From assembly GCA_947306845.1 (NCBI GenBank), contig CAMZHP010000156.1:1-7740 (forward strand): a DNA stretch of 7,740 bases, read 5' to 3'. This DNA is from an uncultured Prevotellaceae bacterium. Its GTDB lineage: Bacteria; Bacteroidota; Bacteroidia; Bacteroidales; Bacteroidaceae. Within the stretch, counting starts at the first letter, position 1. Each line of letters starts with the position of its first letter. Below are positions 5,037-7,740 of this stretch, one piece after another. Under the pieces are notes generated by a model, which saw only the letters and a program-made list of their open reading frames with translations, searched no databases and was not told the origin of the DNA. Made by a program: the position numbers and the translations under genes.

Positions 5037-5768
5037 GATGAGGATGCTCAGCTCATAGAGCAGCCAGATGGGCAGAGCCACGATAAAGAGCGTGAATGCG
5101 TCGGTGGTGGGAGTGATGATGGCAGCCACCATCAGGATGACGACAAAGGCGTGCTTGCGGAAACGGGCCATTTGTTTCCATTTCAGAATGCCCATCAGGG
5201 CGAGGAGCCAACTCACCACGGGCAGCTCAAACACAACCCCCAGCACAAGGCTCATGGAAATCAGCGTGTCGGCATACGACTGTATGGTGAGCATGTTCGT
5301 CACGTCGGGACTCACCTGATAGGTGCCAAGAAATCTTACCGTGAGAGGAAATACCAGCAGGTAGTTGACGGCAGCACCCAAAATGAACATCGCATAGCTG
5401 GCCGTCACCACGCGCACCGCCGGACGCCGCTCATTGTCGTAGAGGGCTGGGGCCACAAATCCGAAAAGTTGATAGATGACATAAGGCGATGCCAGGAGCA
5501 GGCCACAGTAGAGCGCCACCTTCATGTGAATCATGAACTGCTCCGTCAGTCCCGTATTCATTAGGTGAAGATGAAAATCGGGAATGCCCAGCAGGCGGTA
5601 GGTAAGGAAATCTCCCTTGCTCGGCGCCAGCACCAACTTGAAAAGAGGTTCTTTGAACAAGAAAGCCAGTACGGCAAAGGCAACGGTGACACCCATCACC
5701 CTGAGGATGACGTTGCGCAGCTCGTCGAGATGGTCCCAGAAAGTGCCGCTTTCGCCTGTCTTGCTCAT
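5022..5768 (-). CDS. tatC: Sec-independent protein translocase TatC
   Basis: The 248-residue six-helix inner-membrane protein is the core receptor of the twin-arginine pathway, which binds RR signal peptides and exports folded proteins. Family marks are the N-terminal FWDHLDELR (10-18), the cytoplasmic-loop block [22 protein letters not shown] in two parts (94-103 and 104-115), FELP (180-183) with the conserved Glu181, and ITPTTDAFT (218-226) with the conserved Asp. The length is normal for TatC (about 240-260). The ATG overlaps the tatA stop by four bases (ATGA), showing co-transcription and coupled translation with tatA. The 3' end overlaps the convergent ABC ATPase by eight bases. No TatB gene follows, as is usual in Bacteroidota where TatA is expected to cover both roles. 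Confidence 0.96.
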   Translation of the reverse strand: MSKTGESGTFWDHLDELRNVILRVMGVTVAFAVLAFLFKEPLFKLVLAPSKGDFLTYRLLGIPDFHLHLMNTGLTEQFMIHMKVALYCGLLLASPYVIYQLFGFVAPALYDNERRPAVRVVTASYAMFILGAAVNYLLVFPLTVRFLGTYQVSPDVTNMLTIQSYADTLISMSLVLGVVFELPVVSWLLALMGILKWKQMARFRKHAFVVILMVAAIITPTTDAFTLFIVALPIWLLYELSILIVRIT

Positions 5769-5953
5769 TCCTGTTTTACCTCGTCGCTTTTCTTGCCCTC
5801 TTCATTCTCGTCATCAAGGCCGCTCATGCCATCCTTGAAGCTTTTCACACCTTTGCCCAATCCTTTCATCAGTTCGGGAATTTTCTTTCCGCCGAACAGC
5901 AGGAGGACAATCAATGCGATGACCAGCAATTCTTGTGTTCCTATTCCAAACAT
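5765..5953 (-). CDS. tatA: Twin-arginine translocase subunit TatA/TatE
   Basis: The 62-residue protein has the standard TatA plan: a short N-terminal membrane helix (about 6-20, [13 protein letters not shown]), the conserved Phe20-Gly21 hinge, an amphipathic helix [20 protein letters not shown] (23-42) and an acidic, disordered tail (DDENEEGKK). TatA oligomers form the export pore with TatC. It is the first gene of a two-gene minus-strand operon and overlaps tatC by ATGA. The start MFGIGTQEL is family-typical. A -7 box (TATTTTTG on the minus strand) lies about 36 bases upstream of the ATG. Confidence 0.95.
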   Translation of the reverse strand: MFGIGTQELLVIALIVLLLFGGKKIPELMKGLGKGVKSFKDGMSGLDDENEEGKKSDEVKQE

Positions 5954-5988
5954 AATGGGTCGTTGTATTGATCATTGATTTTGCATCG

Positions 5989-5996
5989 CAAAAATA
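5989..5996 (-). promoter_or_regulatory. -7 promoter box of tatA-tatC
   Basis: On the minus strand these bases read TATTTTTG, an exact TAnnTTTG match. No TTTG was found 19 bases upstream. The box overlaps the inverted repeat TTTTGC (5979-5984) / GCAAAA (5988-5993), which could be an operator-like site. The predicted leader before the tatA ATG is about 30 bases. Confidence 0.5.
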
Positions 5997-6081
5997 GTGA
6001 AAGTTTGAGGATTTCAGCATATTTTTGGTTGATTTTTTGCGAAAACTGTTGCAATGATGGCTATTTCAGATGGGAAAGTGT

Positions 6082-6089
6082 TACCTTTG
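6082..6089 (+). promoter_or_regulatory. -7 promoter box of the PAP2-trmO pair
   Basis: TACCTTTG at 6082-6089 is an exact match to TAnnTTTG. The -33 position (6059-6062) reads GGCT, so only the -7 half is recognised. Transcription would begin near 6096, about 14 bases before the preferred TTG start. This position argues against the longer reading frame that begins at TTG 5975. Confidence 0.55.
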
Positions 6090-6109
6090 CGGACAAATCT
6101 AGGGAGCAA

Positions 6110-6829
6110 TTGGATATTCTGAATACTTTTGTCAATTACCTCATTGAGGCCGACACGCGGTTCACGCTGAGTGTGAATAGTGTGCACACCCCGTTTTGGG
6201 ATGTGTTCATGTTGCTTTTCAGCAGCAAGAATATCTGGTTCTTTTTTTATGCTGGACTGATATGGTTTCTTTTCCGCAACTACTCCTGGCGTTTTTCGGT
6301 GGGATGCCTGCTGGCTATCGTGGTGCTCATCACCTTCTGCGATCAGGTGTCGTCTTCGTGGCTTCGGCCGATAGTGCAAAGGTTGCGACCCTGCGACCCT
6401 GAGAATCCTCTTTCAGACATGGTGCATCTCGTTGATGGCTATCGCCCCGTGAGCTACAGCTGTCCCTCGGCCCACGCCTCCAATACATGGGGACTGGCTT
6501 TCTTCCTCTCCTTGGTGTTCCGCCGCAAGTTGTTGTCTCTCACGCTGTTCGCGTGGGCATTTATCACCTGTTGGTCGCGTTTGTATCTCGGAGTCCATTT
6601 CTTCGGTGATCTGTTGGCTGGCATGATTGTTGGTGGCATGACGGCGTTTGTGGTCTATCGCGTCATGGTAGTTTTGGTGAAGGTTATATCCCGCCGCAGC
6701 GGTAGCCTTCCGGAACGCACCTGCCTCACCACAGTTCCTGAGCGTGAGCAGTGGGTGCCCATCGCTATGCTGTTGGCCACGATGGCTTTGATGTTGGCTT
6801 ATGCCGCCTATCGCTGTTGGCTGTCATGA
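6110..6829 (+). CDS. PAP2-family membrane phosphatase
   Basis: The 239-residue polytopic membrane protein carries the three phosphatase signature motifs in order: R86-x6-R93-P94 (the usual K-x6-RP with Lys replaced by Arg), PSAH (119-122, usual PSGH) and SRLYLGVHFFGD (156-167) with the nucleophilic His163 and supporting Asp167. Hydrophobic helices surround them. The family dephosphorylates lipid phosphates such as undecaprenyl pyrophosphate or phosphatidylglycerol phosphate, or lipid A, at the outer face of the inner membrane; the substrate here is not known. The start is taken as TTG 6110 (MDILNTFVNYLIEADTRF), 21 bases after a consensus -7 box and with AGGGAG at 6101-6106. A longer form from TTG 5975 would cross that promoter. 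The segment NSVHTPFWDVFMLLFSSKN (23-41) is typical of PAP2 N-termini in this phylum. The stop overlaps the trmO ATG by four bases. Confidence 0.88.
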   Translation: MDILNTFVNYLIEADTRFTLSVNSVHTPFWDVFMLLFSSKNIWFFFYAGLIWFLFRNYSWRFSVGCLLAIVVLITFCDQVSSSWLRPIVQRLRPCDPENPLSDMVHLVDGYRPVSYSCPSAHASNTWGLAFFLSLVFRRKLLSLTLFAWAFITCWSRLYLGVHFFGDLLAGMIVGGMTAFVVYRVMVVLVKVISRRSGSLPERTCLTTVPEREQWVPIAMLLATMALMLAYAAYRCWLS

Positions 6830-7515
6830 CACTCAGTCCCATCGCTTTCTTCCGCTCCCCGCTCTCCTCCAAGTTCGGTACGCCGCGTCAGAGTGGCATC
6901 GTCGGGGGATTGAAGGGACAGATCGTCTTCCTGCCCGAGTACCGCGACCCTTCTTTCATACGTGGAATCGAAGGATTCGACTACCTCTGGCTGTTATGGC
7001 AGTTTTCTGCCAACCGTCATGAGGCCGTGCGTGCTACAGTGAGGCCGCCGCTATTGGGCGGCAACAGTTCCCTGGGCGTGTTTGCCACGCGCTCTCCATA
7101 CCGTCCCAATCCCATCGGACTGTCATCCGTCCGGCTGGAAAGCATCAGTTTGGATACGCCCGACGGTCCGGTGCTGCATGTTTCGGGTGCCGACCTGATA
7201 GATGGGACACCTATCTTCGATATCAAACCTTACGTGGAGTATGCCGACAGTCATGTGGGTGTGCGCAGCGGTTTTGTCGACGAGTATGAGTGGCAACGCC
7301 TTGAGGTGTCATTTGCTGAGGGGGTGTCCGGCAAGTTGTCTTCCGACGACGTGGCGGTGGTGCGGGAGTTGCTGTCACTCGACCCTCGTCCACATTATCA
7401 GGAAGACTCGTCACGGGTTTATGGCATGCCTTATGGCCGTTACGACATCCTTTTCCGCGTTAGCGGGCAGCATCTCACGGTCGTGGAGATGATTGAATTA
7501 AGAATGAAGGATTAG
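6826..7515 (+). CDS. trmO: tRNA (N6-threonylcarbamoyladenosine(37)-N6)-methyltransferase TrmO
   Basis: The 229-residue cytoplasmic enzyme methylates t6A at position 37 of tRNA-Thr with S-adenosylmethionine, improving ACY decoding (family knowledge). Diagnostic TrmO/TsaA blocks are FGTPRQSG (17-24), GIEGFDYLWLLWQF (47-60), GVFATRSPYRPNPIGLS (84-100), DGTPIFDIKPYVEYAD (126-141) and the C-terminal-domain block DPRPHYQ...YGMPYGRYDILF (186-210). The ATG at 6826 overlaps the PAP2 stop (ATGA), so both are probably translated from one message; a longer in-frame start at 6751 would lie inside the PAP2 gene. The last six codons (ELRMKD plus stop) fall within a 7-base repeat array, so the natural end of the protein seems to have been replaced or extended by repeat DNA. 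No clear T-tailed terminator follows. Confidence 0.95.
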   Translation: MTLSPIAFFRSPLSSKFGTPRQSGIVGGLKGQIVFLPEYRDPSFIRGIEGFDYLWLLWQFSANRHEAVRATVRPPLLGGNSSLGVFATRSPYRPNPIGLSSVRLESISLDTPDGPVLHVSGADLIDGTPIFDIKPYVEYADSHVGVRSGFVDEYEWQRLEVSFAEGVSGKLSSDDVAVVRELLSLDPRPHYQEDSSRVYGMPYGRYDILFRVSGQHLTVVEMIELRMKD

Positions 7516-7555
7516 GAATAGAATTAAGAATGAAGGATTAAGAATTAAGAATTAT
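7495..7555. repeat. 7-base tandem repeat array overlapping the trmO stop
   Basis: Units of the form GAATTAA, GAATGAA and GGATTAR follow each other in 7-base register from 7495 to 7515. After a five-base interruption (GAATA, 7516-7520) the same series repeats from 7521 and ends with two more GAATTA units. A 20-base block (7495-7514) is repeated exactly at 7521-7540, an offset of 26. The trmO stop codon (TAG 7513-7515) lies in the first copy. Confidence 0.85.
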
Positions 7556-7603
7556 GATTACCATTGCCAAAATGGCGGTGATAATTCTAGAACGCGATGT
7601 TCT
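7548..7603. other. Two adjacent hairpins downstream of trmO
   Basis: AGAATTAT (7548-7555) pairs with ATAATTCT (7581-7588), enclosing further partial pairing (CCATT with AATGG, 7561-7574). It is followed at once by AGAAC (7589-7593) with GTTCT (7599-7603). No T tract follows either stem, so Rho-independent termination is doubtful. The octamer GATAATTC occurs at 7580-7587 and again at 7606-7613. Confidence 0.45.
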
Positions 7604-7619
7604 GCGATAATTCCTTATA

Positions 7620-7673
7620 CCCCTTAAACCCCTTAAACCCCTTGAACCCATTAAACCCTCAAACCCTTTTAAA
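7620..7673. repeat. Telomere-like C-rich tandem repeat (CCCCTTAAA)
   Basis: Six units occur in succession: CCCCTTAAA twice exactly (7620-7637), then CCCCTTGAA, CCCATTAAA, the eight-base CCCTCAAA and the ten-base CCCTTTTAAA. The minus strand therefore has six runs of three or four G spaced by five to seven bases, which fits a G-quadruplex pattern. No coding potential was found. Confidence 0.85.
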
Positions 7674-7740
7674 CTTCCTTGATTGATGTTCCCTTAAAAA
7701 TATTTCTCAAATAATTTGGATACCCACAAAAAAAACACTA
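7674..7740. other. AT-rich end of window, possible promoter of the next gene
   Basis: No gene is visible. TAATTTG (7712-7718) resembles the TAnnTTTG -7 box but is one base short, and the -33 position has no TTTG. A run of A follows. It may lead to a gene beyond the window, but support is weak. Confidence 0.25.

Noticed and set aside
5975..6109. 45-codon N-terminal extension of the PAP2 protein from TTG 5975
   Set aside because: It crosses the -7 boxes of both divergent promoters and has no resemblance to PAP2 N-termini.
7548..7588. Intrinsic terminator of trmO
   Set aside because: The stem is AT-rich with a mismatched interior and has no T tract, so it is recorded only as a hairpin.

Overview
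The window looks like a chromosomal segment of a Bacteroidota bacterium, most likely a Prevotellaceae member (Prevotella/Segatella type). The evidence is the promoter style (TAnnTTTG -7 boxes, in one case with a TTTG -33 box exactly 19 bases upstream), the absence of convincing Shine-Dalgarno sites, a TatA-TatC pair without TatB, a secreted-type 'LGLPSGTLWA' paralogous protein, and intergenic DNA built from short tandem units. The genus is an inference; no marker RNA gene is present.

Layout. Bases 1-125 are the last codons of pyruvate, phosphate dikinase, closed by a strong intrinsic terminator. An AT-rich, palindrome-rich spacer follows. Next is a 410-codon open frame (404-1636) for a probable surface or lipoprotein-family protein whose signal peptide and 5' end appear to be missing. 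A -7 box and an unusually structured leader of about 145 bases then precede a small three-helix membrane protein (1946-2245). A terminator and the best promoter of the window lead to a membrane-anchored PP2C-like protein (2426-3826) with two altered catalytic motifs. The spacer 3827-4243 has no gene. It holds a terminator, a 71-base hairpin element, two further terminator-like hairpins, a REP-like hairpin and two arrays of 7-base repeats.

An isolated FecE/BtuD-type ABC ATPase (4244-5029) runs into a convergent tatA-tatC operon on the minus strand (5953-5022); the two stop codons overlap inside a small palindrome. Divergent from tatA is a plus-strand pair joined by an ATGA overlap: a PAP2-family membrane phosphatase (probable TTG start at 6110) and the tRNA t6A37 methyltransferase gene trmO. 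The trmO 3' end is made of a 7-base repeat array. Beyond it lie hairpins and a telomere-like C-rich array that could form a G-quadruplex on the minus strand.

Most genes here are ordinary housekeeping or envelope functions. No defence system, insertion sequence, CRISPR array or tRNA was recognised. The parts least explained by known families are the 1834-1926 leader, the PP2C-like membrane protein, the 3891-3961 hairpin element and the shared 7-base periodicity of three separate repeat arrays.
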